This document shows, in pieces, positions 46,501-58,000 of a DNA stretch of 64,000 nt. Both the position numbers and the translations under genes were made by a program. The notes under the pieces are model-generated. The model was not told the origin of the DNA. It worked only from the letters and a program-made list of their open reading frames with translations, and did not search any database. The stretch is from Cymbidium sinense (Eukaryota > Streptophyta > Magnoliopsida > Asparagales > Orchidaceae). The first letter of the stretch is position 1; each line of letters starts with the position of its first letter. The DNA is taken from contig CM038214.1 in the NCBI GenBank assembly GCA_021442155.1, positions 25,599,450 to 25,663,449 of the forward strand, read 5' to 3'.

Positions 46501-48169
46501 GTTCAGTTACGTGTTGCTAAAACTAAATAAAATAAAAGGGTTTAGAATAGGTTTGTATTTTTTAAAAAAAACATTAGGTAAACGATGTTTGGTTTATTTA
46601 GTTTAATTAATTTATTTTGATTTATTTTAGTTTATTTTATTTTAAATTTTTATTTAGTTTAATTTATTTATTTTAGGTTTATTTAATTTAGTTTAGGTTT
46701 TTTATTTTCATTTATTTTTTTGTTTAGTTTTAGATTTAAGCTTAAGTTTAATTTTTAGTTGAGTTTTATTTATATTTTATTATTTTGGTTTAAGTTTTAT
46801 ATTTTAGATTTATTTTTTGGTTTTATTTTTTAGTTTAGGTTTAGGTTTATTTTTTATTTATTTTATATTATTTAGTTTAGGTTTAAGTTTAGGTTTGGTT
46901 TATTTTAGTTTTAGGTTTTATTTATTTTGGTTTAGTTTAGGTTTATTTTATTTTTATTTTAGGTTAGGTTTTTCTTTTTGTTTAGGGTTTTGGTTTTATT
47001 TTTAGGTTTATTTTTTAAGTTTAAGTTTTACTCTATTTTAGGTTTATTTTATTTTATTTTTACTTTTGTTTTAATTTTATTATTGTTTTTTATTCTTAGG
47101 TTTATTTTATTTATTTAATTTAGTTTAGGTTTCTGTTTATTTTATTTTAGCTTATTTTTATTTTTTATTTTATTTTATATTTAACTTTAAGTTTTTACTT
47201 TATTTTATTTAGATTTAGATTTATCTATTTATTTTATATTATTTTATTTAGTTTAAGTTTAGGTTTTCAAGTTTTTTGGGTTTACGGTTTAGGGTTTAGG
47301 GTTTACGGATTAGGGTTTCAGGTTTTAGGGTATAGGATTTTAGGGCTTAGGGTTCAGGGTTATGGTTTAGGGTTTAGGGTTTAGGGTTTAGTGTTTAGGA
47401 TTTAGGGTTTAGGGTTTTTAAGGTTTAGGGTTTAGGGAAGGTTTAGGTTTAAGGTTTAGGGTTTAGGTTTTGATTTTAGAGTTTATAGTTTAAACTTTAG
47501 GTTTAGGGTTTATAGTTTAGTTTAGGGTGGGTTTAAGTTAGTTTTGGGTTTAGGGTTTAAAGTTTAGGGTTAGGGTTATAGGTTTAGGGTTTAGGGTTAA
47601 TTTTATAATGTAGGGTTTAGGATTTAGGGTTTAGGGTTTAGGGTTTAGGGTTTATGGTTTAGGGTTTTTTTTAAAAAAAAAATTTAAATGAAAGTTAGTT
47701 TAGTTTATTTATTTTAATTATTATTTATTTTATTTACTTTAGTTTATTTATTTTGAGTTTATTTATTTAGATTAGTTTTATTTTAATTTAGGTTTAGGTT
47801 TAGATTTATGTTTATTTTTTTATTTAATTTAATTTTAATTTTATTTTTTAGGTTTAGGTTTTATATTTTATTTTAGGGTTTAGGTTTTTATTTTATTTTT
47901 TAGGTCTAGGTTTTGGGATTTTATTTTAGGTTTATTTTTAAATATTATTTTTTTAATTTAGGTTAAGGTTTAGGGTTAAGGTTTGGGGTGTAGGGTTTAG
48001 GGTTTAGGGTTTTGGGTTTAGGATTTAGGTTTTTAAGTTTAGGTTTTACGGTTTAGGATTTAGGGTTTGGGGTTTTTCGGGTTTAGGGTTCAGGGTTCAG
48101 GGTTTAGGGTTTATTGTTTAGGTTTTAGGTCTAGGGTTTAGGTTTTAGGTTAGGGTTTACAGTTTTTGG
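46501..48169 (-). repeat. Telomere-like array, G-rich strand on plus
   Basis: TTTATTTTA/TTTAGGTTTAGG filler (46540-47260), TTTAGGG-rich block (47270-47670), the spacer in reverse (A-run near 47680), another filler and another TTTAGGG block to 48169. The order mirrors that of the C-strand arrays read in reverse. Phe/Leu-rich frames are repeat artefacts. Confidence 0.9.
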
Positions 48170-48622
48170 TTTTATTTTTAACAAAGAACAAATTCATAAT
48201 CAACATTTGTTTTTTTTCGATTTCATCAACCAAGTAACAGTTTTCTAAGATACATGTGACATGATAAAAATGCATAAAAAAATCAAAGACCCTAGATAAC
48301 TAGAACTGTCTTTACTATAAAGACATAGTTCCATAAGTAATAGATTGGAATGGGCATTTTTCTGTTTCTCCAATTCTCATCAGAACCACCCCGTCCTCTA
48401 GAGTAGCGTGATCCACCATCATATCTCGATCTCTCCCTCGACCACCACCATGGCTGTAACCTCCATTGATCCTCCCGCTCCATATAACCATCACCACCTC
48501 CATATCCACAAGCACCTCAGTTCCCCACCATTTGTGATAACCACCTCGCCTTCACCTCCATTGCCAGATCTAGATAGGGCATATTTGATGGTGATGTTCC
48601 TGCCGTTAAGGTTTTGCCCATT
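48170..48622 (-). pseudogene. GRP retrocopy module 5 (minus strand)
   Basis: Minus-strand GRP fragment with the same boundaries as the others. From 48622 it reads NGQNLNGRNITIK, then a frameshifted Gly-rich part with GGGRGRDRDMMVDHA in one frame and SRYDGGSRYSRGRGGSDENW in another (48380-48440), where the family end is intact as SRYSRGxGGSDxNWRN but the usual TGA is read through. The 3' UTR ends in TTTTTAAC (A-tail in reverse), joined to TTTAGGG repeats. The orientation agrees with the flipped array, so module and repeat polarity are coupled as elsewhere. Confidence 0.84.
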
Positions 48623-51600
48623 CTTAGGGTTTAGGTTTTGGTTTAGGTTTTAGGGTTTAGGTTAATTTTTTTAATTTATTCATTTTTTAGGTTTAAGTTT
48701 AGGGTTTGGTGTTTAGATTTTAGGGTTTAGGGTTAGGGTTTAGGGTTTATGGTTTAGGGTTTAGGGTGTAGGATTTATGGTTTAGGGTTTAAGGTTTTAA
48801 GGTTTATGCTTTTAGGGTATAGGGTTTAGGATTAGGGTTTAGGGTTTATGGTTTAGGATTTTTTAGGGTTTAGGGTTTAGGATTCAGGGTTGTAGATTTC
48901 GGATTTATGGTTTAGTGTTAGTTTTAGGATTTAGGGTTTAGGGTTTCGGGTTTAGGGTTTAGAATATAAGGTTCATGGTTTTTTTTAAAAAAAAAAACAT
49001 TAGGTAAACAAATAGTTTATTTAATTATTTAATTTATTTTAGTTTATTTTATTTTTAATTTTTATTTAGTTTAATTTATTTATTTTAAGTTTATTTAATT
49101 TAGTTTAGGTTTTTTATTTTAATTTATTTTTTTGTTTAGTTTTAGAGTTAAGTTTAGGTTTATTTTTTAGTTGAGTTTTATTTTTATTTTATTATTTAGG
49201 TTTAGGTTTTATTTTTTATTTTTAGGTTTATGTTTATGTTTTTATTTTATTTTTTAGGTTTAGGTTTAAGTTTTTTATTTTAGGTTTATTTTTTGGTTTT
49301 ATTTTTTAGTTTAGGTTTAAGTTTATTTTTTATTTATTTTATTTTATTTAGTTTATGTTTAGGTTTAGGTTTGGTTTATTTTAAGTTTAGGTTTTATTTA
49401 TTTTAGTTTAGGTTTAGGTTTATTTTATTTTTATTTTAGGTTAGGCTTTTCTTTTAATTTAGGGTTTAGGTTTTATATTTAGGTTTATTTTTTAAGTTAA
49501 GGTTTTTACTTAGTTTTTATTTTAGTCTATTTTAGGTTTATTTTATTATATTTTTAAATTTATTTTTATTTTATTATTGCTTTTTATTCTTAGGTTTATT
49601 TTATTTATCTAGTTTAGCTTAGGTTTCTGTTTATTTTATTTTAGCTTATTTTTATTTTTTATTTTATTTTATATTTAGGTTTAAGTTTTTATTTTATTTT
49701 ATTTCTTTGTTTATTTAGATTTAGATTTATTTATTAATTTTATTTTGAAGTTTTATTTACTTTAAGTTTAGGTTTTTACGGTTTAGGGTTTAGGGTTTAG
49801 GGTTTACGGATTAGGGTTTTGAGTTTTAGGGTATAGGATTTTAGGGTTTAGGGTTTAGGGTTAGGGTTTAAGGTTTAGGGTTTAAGGTTTAGGGTTTAGT
49901 GTTTAGGCTTTAGGGTTTAAGGTTTTTAGGGTTTAGGGTTTAGGATTTAGGGTTAGCTTAGGGTTTAGGGTTTAGGGTTTCGAGGTTAGAGTTTATGGTT
50001 TAAGCTTTAGGGTTTAGGGTTTTTAGGGCTTAGGGTTTAGGGTTTCTAATTTAGGGATTTGGGTTTAGGGTTAAGGTTAGGGTTTTGGGTTTAGGGTTTA
50101 AAGTTTAGGGTTTAGGGTTATATGTTTAGGGTTTAGGGTTAGTTTTATGGTCTAGGGTTTAGGATTTAGGGTTTAGGGTTTAGGGTTTTTTAAAAAAAAA
50201 AATTAAATGAACGTTAAGTTTAGGTTTATTTAGTTTATTTTTTATTTTTCATAGTTTATTTTTTTTATATTATTATTTATTTTTATTTACTTTAGTTTAT
50301 TTATTTTAGGTTTATTTATTTTAGTTTAGTTTTTTATTTTAGTTTATTTGTTAAGTTTAGGTTTAGATTTAGGTTTATTTTTTATTTAATTTAATTTTAC
50401 AATTTTTTTTAAGTTTAGGTTTTATATTATATTTTTGGGTTTAGGTTTATGTTTAGGTTTTTATTTTATTTTTTTAGGTTTAGGTTTTGGGTTTTTATTT
50501 TAGGTTTATTTTTAGATATTATTTTTCATTTTAGGTTAAGGTTTAGGGTTTAAGGTTTGGGGTGTAGGGTTTAGGGTTTAGGGTTTTGGGTTTAGAATCT
50601 AGGTTTTGGGTTTAGGGTTTAGGGTTTAGGGTTTAGGGTTAGGGTTTGGGGTTTTTAGGTTTTAAGGTTTAGGGTTTATGATTTATTGTTTAGGTTTTAA
50701 GTCTAGGGTTCAAGTTTTAGTTTAGGGTTTAGGGTTTTTGGTTTTGTTTTTAACAGAGAACAAATTCATATTCAACATTTTAGAGTTTTTTTTAAATTAG
50801 GTAAATTAGTAGGTTTAGGTGTTTTTAGTTTATTTAGTTTATTTTTTATTTGTTTATTTTATTTTATTTTATTTTTATTTTATTTAGGTTTATTCTTTAT
50901 TTTTGTTTAGTTTATTTTTTAGGTTTATTTATTTATGTTTTTTTTATTTAAATATTTTTTAGGTTTAGGTTTATGTTTATTTTTTAGTCTAGTTTTATTT
51001 TCATTTTTTTTCTTGGTTTAGGTTTTATTATTTATTTTTAGGTTTAAGTTTTTATTTTGTCTCTTTAGGTTTAGGTTTAAGGTTTTTCTTTTAGGTTTAT
51101 TTTTAGGTTTTATTTTTAAGTTTAGGTTTAAATTTATTTTAGTTTATTTTATTTAGTGTTTAGGTTTAATTTATTTTAGGTTTAAATTTACGTTTTATTT
51201 ATTTTAGTTTAGTTTATTTTAGTTTAGGTTTAGGTTTATTTTATTTTGTTTATTTTAGGTTTAGGTTTTTTTTAGTTTAAGATTTAGGTTTATTTTTTAT
51301 TTATTTTTATGTTTTATTTTAATGTTTATATTTTGGGTTTAGGTTTTTATCTAGTTTTTTTATTTTTAGTTTTATTTTATTTTTTTTAGTTTAGCTTAGC
51401 TTTTTATTAATTTTTTTATTTTAGCTTTTATTTTTTATTTTATTTTATTTTTATTTTTATTTGCAGGTTTAGGTTTTATTTTATTTTATTATTTTATTTT
51501 ATTTAGGTTTAGGTTTTTTTATTTATTTAATTTTTAGGTTTTATTCATTGTAGGTTTTCAAAGTTTTGGGATAGGGTTTAGGATTTAGGGTTTATGGTTT

Positions 51601-52124
51601 GGAGTTTAGGTTTAGGGCTTAGAGTTGTAGGTTTAGGATTTGGGGTTTAACATTTAGGGTTAAGGGTTTAGGATTTTTAAGGGTTTAGGGTTTAGGGCTT
51701 AGATTTTATCGTTGTAGGTTTAGTGTTATTGGTTAAGGTTTTAGGGTTTAGGGTTTAGGGTTCTTTTTTTAAAAATTAAGTAAACATGTAGGTTTAGGTT
51801 TATTTAGTTTACTTAGTTTATTTTAATTTATTTTAGATTATTTTATTTTTATTTTTATTTAAGTTTATTTTTTATTTTTACTTATTTTTGTTTATTTATT
51901 TTAGGCTTATTTATTTTAGTTTATATTTTTGGTTTAAGTTTATTTTTTAGTACTCTTTTATTTTTATTTTATTTTTTTAAGTTTGGGTTTTAGGTTTTAG
52001 TGTTTAGGCTTTATGGGTTAAAGTTTAGGGTTTAGGATTAAGGGTTTAGGGTTTTAGGGTTTAGGGTTTATGGTTAGGGTTTAGTGTTTAGGCTTTATGG
52101 TTTAGGGTTTAGGAATTTTTTTTT
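48623..52124 (-). repeat. Telomere-like higher-order array, G-rich strand on plus
   Basis: Starts with GRP-proximal TTTAGGG repeat, then alternating TTTAGGG and TTTATTTTA blocks. Reverse spacers with A-runs and TTAGGTAAA or TTAAGTAAAC words lie near 48990, 50190, 50790 and 51770. Blocks 46560-47670 and 48985-50170 are close relatives (both contain TTATTCTTAGGTTTATTTTA and TTTTATATTTA), indicating a unit of about 2.4 kb. No host gene is seen. Confidence 0.88.
50740..50783 (-). pseudogene. Residual GRP 3'-UTR tail
   Basis: About 40 bp (TAACAGAGAACAAATTCATA then TTCAACATTT) identical in kind to the A-tail-proximal end of GRP module 5, without any coding part. It runs directly into a spacer A-run near 50790. 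It is a deletion remnant of a former GRP module in this higher-order unit. Confidence 0.7.
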
Positions 52125-52207
52125 TTAGGGAAACCCCATGTAGGGGTATTTTATTGCCACAAAAAGAGGGTTACAAGGTCCTTAAAGGGATAAACTCTGA
52201 ACTACTC
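52125..52207 (-). mobile_element. L1 3' terminal fragment (minus strand)
   Basis: Reverse complement of the L1 3' end seen at 40815-40897: TTTATCCCTTTAAGGACCTT, GTAACCCTC, GGCAATAAAATACCCC, ACATGGGG, then an A-run (T-run at 52114-52124 on plus) joined to TTTAGGG repeat. Only about 80 bp remain. On its 5' side it is fused without spacer to gypsy sequence at about 52208. Confidence 0.82.
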
Positions 52208-52899
52208 AAAGGACAATCACGGTCTAGAGTTAAGAGAACTATTATCCCCATTTCTTGGAATAGTAGATTATGGTTCTTCTCTCTTTGAGAGGAAGCACAT
52301 CATCAAAGTATCTCTGCGGTGAATTAGTATCCCTAAGTTCATGATTTGTTATTCATGGAGATCATCACTAAAGCAGAGAATTAGATGAAGTGGGTGTCTT
52401 TGCTAAGAAATTAGCATTTGTCCTTTCACCGCACTGAGGAGGTACAAAGGTAATGTTAAAGCTGAGAGGATCATGGGAATATCTAGTAATTATCGTCATG
52501 AGATACTGTAGTGGATTAATCCTAGAGATTAAGTTCACTTTATGAGGAAGCCTGTAGTGTTGTAGCTTTTGGGATGCAAAGATTAAAGCTAGGCAATGCT
52601 TCTAAATGGGTGGATAATTAGTCTCAATAGGGATTAGATGATGACTGAGGTAGTATAGTGCATTTTCCTTTCCTTTATCATTGGCTTGGGCCAACAAAGA
52701 ACCAAGGGAGTAATCTATTACAATAGTGTAAAGTGTAAGCTTGCGGATATGGCTACTAGAATCGGCATTATAGGTAATGCTTGATCTTCAAGGAATGCTC
52801 ACACTTATCACCCACTTGGCATCCTTTTGACAAGTGTTGAGAATGGCGACATCTTTCTAATAGGTGGATATAAAGCATCTTAGACTAACCACCCTTGGA
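52208..52899 (-). pseudogene. Gypsy RNase H region, copy B
   Basis: Minus-strand, co-linear with about 1377-2110 of copy A. It holds the start of the additional RNase H, the tether (KGQ-type segment near 52425) and the native RNase H, but with many small deletions (for example in 52290-52350 and 52740-52830). No long frame survives. It connects directly to the RT at 52900. Confidence 0.75.
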
Positions 52900-53870
52900 A
52901 TGATCGAGTTGAGTTAAAATTTTAGGGGTGGCATTTTAATATCTTGATCTTCTCCAATCATTTTCAATTCCCTGTGGACAATTAACCTAAGAAATTTTCA
53001 AAGCTACTCACGAATGCACACTTTAGGGTTCATTTTGAGGTTAAATTATCTTAACTTGTTTGAAAACTACTCTTCAAAGAGATGGTCTTCCTTTTTCTAC
53101 TTTTTACCACGAGATCATCGACATAGCACTTGACTTGATGATGAATGAGTTCATTGAAGATTCGAGTGATAGCCTGTTGGTATGTAGCATTGACATTTTT
53201 AAGGCTAAAGGGCATGGCCTTATAGTAACAGATTTCGATCCAGGTTATAAAAGTAGTGCTTCTTTCATCTTCAAGGGCTATCTTTATTTGGTTATATCTA
53301 GATGAGCCATCCATGAGAAGACTACATGAGATGAGGCAATGTCCACTATCATCTCTGAGATTGGTAGTGGAAATTCATCTTTTGGACATGCCTTATTTAA
53401 ATTCCTAAAATTTATGCATATGTAAATTTGGCCATTCTTTTTCTTAACTAAGATGATGATAGATAACCAAGTAGGGTCTTTTTCATCCCAGATGAAGCCA
53501 ACATCGATCAATTTCTTGACCTCATAAATGACCTCTTATTCTATGTCTAATCACATGCATCTAGAAGCTTGCTTGATAGGGTTAGCCATGCTCTTTTCTA
53601 GTTATTATGCTACATTAGGAAAATCTAGGCATCTCTTCATAACTCCATGCAAAGTAATCCTTAAACTCGTGAATAATAATAAAGTCATTAGTTTCAATTT
53701 CATTCAATAAAGAACTTATGTATGTGGGGCATGAATCTTCTTCAATCCCTAAGTTGATTTCCTTGAGCTCATCGATGGTTGAGTTGATCTCTTCTTCGAA
53801 CTTTGGCAGTGCATCTTTGACTTCAAAATCATCTAGATTATCTAAAGTTCTAAGCATATCTCCTCATATG
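52900..53870 (-). pseudogene. Gypsy reverse transcriptase, copy B
   Basis: Minus-strand RT in better condition than copy A. 53284-53511 encodes VKKKNGQIYICINFRNLNKA, CPKDEFPLPI and the region up to SWMAHLDITK. 53051-53314 continues with DGSSRYNQIKIA, FSLKNVNATYQQ and the catalytic YVDDLVVKS (YVDD codons 53113-53125). 53615-53857 gives the N-terminal FKDYFAWSYEEMP. The Asp residues of the active site are present, but the pieces are in different frames, so the gene is dead. Confidence 0.86.
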
Positions 53871-54740
53871 AGTTAATGTGATTTGAAAAGAACCTATCAA
53901 ATTTGAATTGATTGGTGATGACTAAGCAGTAATCGTCAACATCGACTAGACCCGCTATACCGAATCCTAGTCTTGGTCTTGATTGAGAGATTTTGCATTT
54001 ATTCTTTCATATTCTTTCAAAGTAGTCTAATCTATGCTTTGACCAAGTATGTGGGATTAACCCTTTCTTTGCTAAATTATGAACCCAAGGAAAGTACTAA
54101 TCAAAAGGTAATTCTATTAAATCATTATATGAATCATCCTCAAGTTCTGCATCAACTTCTTGACTTGAGGATTACGTTCCCAGAAAGAACCTCTGAGTCT
54201 TCACACCTATGGATGACTTAGGGGCTTCGTTAACTACAATACCCTCTGGTTTTTGAGAGAAAAGTGAGGTTATAGCTACGGTTCCGAACCGATGCCAAAC
54301 TGTTTCACATATAGACTTGAGCAAACTTATGATTTTCTTTGGAGCTGGTCTTCATCATTTATTTGGCTCAACCTCAAGGGAATCTACTCTTGAGAAGAGT
54401 TGGTGTGCTAACCATATAATACTCATCCAATAAACTTGATTCTAAGTCTATATGGATAACTGACTCTAGTAGGGATATATCTTATTAGATGACCAATTAT
54501 GAGATTTTCCACCCTTGGGATTGCTTCTGAACTGGCCTCTTCCTCTGCTTGGTGGAGGTCAGGTAGTCTTACCCATGTGTTCAAATGGAGTAACGAATTG
54601 TAGGTGGAATCTAATGTTAGGCTCTACTTTCTCCTCCAAGTATATTTCCGCTCCCTTTTATTTTCTTTTTCATTTCTCTTTTATTTTCTTTTTCTTTTTC
54701 TTTTTCTTTTATTTTTAAACTTTGGCCAAGTTCACGAGAA
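53871..54740 (-). pseudogene. Gypsy protease-RT linker, copy B
   Basis: Minus-strand counterpart of 3101-3980, containing the same blocks in broken frames (ITNQFKFDRFF..., PTYLVKA-like, ELMQ/ELEDDSYNDLIELPF). No frame over 60 codons remains on the minus strand; plus-strand frames at 53973 and 54515 are shadows. It ends in a (CTTTTT)n tract at 54650-54718 as in copy A. Confidence 0.65.
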
Positions 54741-55038
54741 TAGACTTGTTAATTTTAAGTGAGGTAGTAAGCCGCATCTTCATATATGCCCACCTCATGA
54801 AGCTGTAAATGACGTGATCTTTTAACGGTGATCCCACCTCTCACAAATTTCATACGATGTAGAGAGCATGGAACTATGTTGTTCTCATGTATCCATGGTC
54901 TCCCAAGCAAAGCATGAAAGATGTATCCATGTTTATAATGTGAAACTTGGCTTGATCTTCCAATCATTTTATCTCCAAGGGCAACACTATGGAGCTTAAA
55001 TCTTGACCTCACTTGGAGTATGGATTCAATCTTCCCAT
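54741..55038 (-). pseudogene. C-terminal half of gypsy protease, copy B
   Basis: Minus-strand retropepsin C-terminal half: DGKIESILQVRSRFKLHSVA at 55035-54975, then HALLGRPWIHENNIVPCSL near 54860-54915, then HEVGIYEDAAYYL near 54760. The coding similarity begins at a CCCAT at 55034-55038. Beyond that lies the non-coding block shared with copy A. The matching N-terminal half is at 62525-62760. Confidence 0.82.
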
Positions 55039-58000
55039 CTTAGACTTGGGAGTCTTCTTGATACTAAGACTTCCAAAGACACTTCTAACAATTAGGTAAA
55101 CACTTTAATCCTAAAGACTTAGAAGGGTTAACCATTAGGTTATGCCTTAGATTAGGATAATCCACCTACAACCCAAATCCAATTCATGTTCACCTTCTCA
55201 AACCAAACATCAATTTCAATTCAAACACCAAATTCAAATGCAAATCCAAACCCAAATTTCAAAACCAAATTGATTGAAGCCCATGATCAAATCCTTGAAA
55301 CCTTTCCAAGCCATGACCTATCCCATGGACTTAGCCAAATCTTAATTAAAATTAATCCAAAATTAATTGATTTTCTCATAATCAATTTATATCTTCAATC
55401 ATCTTCCTAAATATAAATCAAATCTACATTCAAATGATCAAAACTAAATAAAACTAAATCAAATTATATCAAAACCCTTCCTAAGCCATATGACATATCC
55501 CATGGACTTAGCCAATCTTAATCCAAATCAAGTCAAACTCAATTGATTTTCTCACAAATAAATCATGTTTTCAATTATCTTCTCAAATTTAAATGAAATA
55601 TACATTTAAATCATCAAAATTAAATCAAACCAAATCAAAATCCAAACTTAAGCCACATGACCCAACTCCATGGACTTAGCCAAATTCCTTCATTCCAAAA
55701 CCCAAATTCAATTGATTTTTTCATAAATCAATCATACCTTCAATTATATTCACAAATTTAAATGAAATCTACAATCATCAAGCCAAACAAAAATCAAATC
55801 AAATCAAACCCAACTTAACTCTTTTAACTTGAAATGTTCAAATGAACCAAAACCCATTTGAACCCAAGCCAATTGTAATTGAATTTATATATTAATCCCA
55901 AATCCATATATAAACTCAACTAAATCAAACTCAACCAAAATCAAACCAACTAAACTTGGTTCACTTGACCCAAAGTGGCCAATTGACCTATTTGATCCAA
56001 GTTGTAATCCCTACCCAAATTGGATTGAACAAAGTCCATCAAACCTCTCATCTGATTGTTGATCATCTAGGTTGATCAATTGTCATTGGTCAAAAGTCAA
56101 CTTGGTCATTTTACCAAGTCAACTTATGGACCCAAACTATCCAAATTGTAACCTAAGATTCAAATTCCTTGCAATGATTCACCAAATCAAATCAATATTT
56201 GAATATGAATTGATATTCAATTGAGTGAAACCAAAACCAATTGGCCCTCTTGACCCAAGTTGACCCAAATTGACTAAAAAAGACCAAATTGTCAAATCAA
56301 AATATAAAACCAAATTGATTGAAACCAATGGCTCAAGTTCATTCCAAATTGATTGAACTTGACCAAAGCCATGATTGGACCCAATTGAACCCAATTGACC
56401 TACTTAGCCCAAATTGACCTAAATGTTCAAGTTGGCCTAAATAAAACCAAAGTAATTGAAATTAAAAGCCTACAATAATCTTCATTGGTCAACTAAACCA
56501 AAACAAACACCCAACCCAAGCTAATTTGGCCAATTTGGTCTCAATCAATTTAACCCATTTGACCCAAATGAATTCAAATGAGCCAAAATCAAATCTAAGC
56601 CAAACTAAACCAAACCAATTGATCCAAAACATCCTAAATATGATCATATGAACTTGACCAACCCTTGGTTTGACCCAATTTGACCAATTAGTCAACTTGA
56701 CCCAACCTAACCCAATTTGACCTAAATGAGTCAAATTGAGCCAAACCTAACCAAATCAACTCCAATTGACTTGAAATTTGCTAACCCACTTTTGGCTAAT
56801 TATAAATCTACCCAAATCAAATCCAATGCCAAATGATCATTCCACCCTGAAGGGCATCATGAGACAAATCACCCATGTAAGTGGTCATTTCCTTGGCCAC
56901 TTGGTACTCCCAATGGTCCACCCACCTAAGACACTGCAACCCCACAAGGGGTGGTTGGGTTGCTATGACCCATGGGAGGTGAAATCACCTCACCCTCCCA
57001 GAGCATTTGAAACCCATAGACACATGATTCTTCCCTGCACCACCTCCACACCTTCAACCAACCAAGCCGAGCCAACTCAACTCCTCTCCCTCACTACTCC
57101 TAAGATGGTTGGATGGCTAAAAGCCAAACCTAATCCCATCCCAATCAAGATGAAGGGGTATACACCTCATTTCCACTCAAACACATACAAAATCATTCCT
57201 CAACCCTAACTACCCAAGTTGATCCAAGAGCCATTCCCTCAGCTCCCAAGCTCATTCTTCAATCAAAAATCCCATTCCATCCCAAAATAGGACACTCCCA
57301 TTTTGACCTAACTCTATTTCTCCATCAAACTCAAATTAACGCACCTTCCTAGGCTTCTCATCGAAGAATGAATAATCTCCCACTTTTCGCACTGAGGAGG
57401 AGATCAATCAAAGTTGTGCTCTAAATCATCGATTCATAGTCTTTTGAGTGAATGTCAAGGAATTGATCTAATTGATGCTCAACAGGCCTTTATCTCCACT
57501 ATATGAAGCTTAGTTAATCGCTTGCCAGCCTTAAGCTCGTGTATGCTTCCAAACTAATCCTAGGAAAAATGGGTTGGAGCTTTTTGAAGAAACTTGCATC
57601 TCGTATGATCTTGACTGTTAGATCCCCTCCAATCGATGTCATGAAGGTGTGAGATCCTTTTGGAGTTGATCCAAGCTTAAAGATCAAGTGAGAAATGGTG
57701 GATGTACCATTCTCCTCACTTGCATGATCAGTCATGCATCATTTTGCATGTGATCGAATGATGGTCATGATTAGATCCACTAGATTGATTTGATTTAATC
57801 CTATTAAGTGGGGATTAATCATAGCCATCGATCTTAGATCGATGGTGGAAAAGAAAGCACATCCCGCCCGCCATGTAGCGTTGAGTCGAAAGTTTTAAGT
57901 AGCCAATCTGTGTCATGTGAAAGCGTCGCATCGTGTGCCACATGCCAAGATTAGGCAATTAGCTTAATTAATCATTTTAATGGCAAAACTTCTAAAAAAT

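Noticed and set aside
46317..46606. Frames running across the N gap
   Set aside because: The middle is undetermined bases; on the left the real coding strand is minus (integrase).
55186..57209. Asn/Pro-rich plus-strand and Trp/Gly-rich minus-strand frames (including 143 codons at 56778)
   Set aside because: They follow the CCAAATTGACC-type repeat or CT-rich non-coding DNA, are not conserved in copy A and contain no domain.
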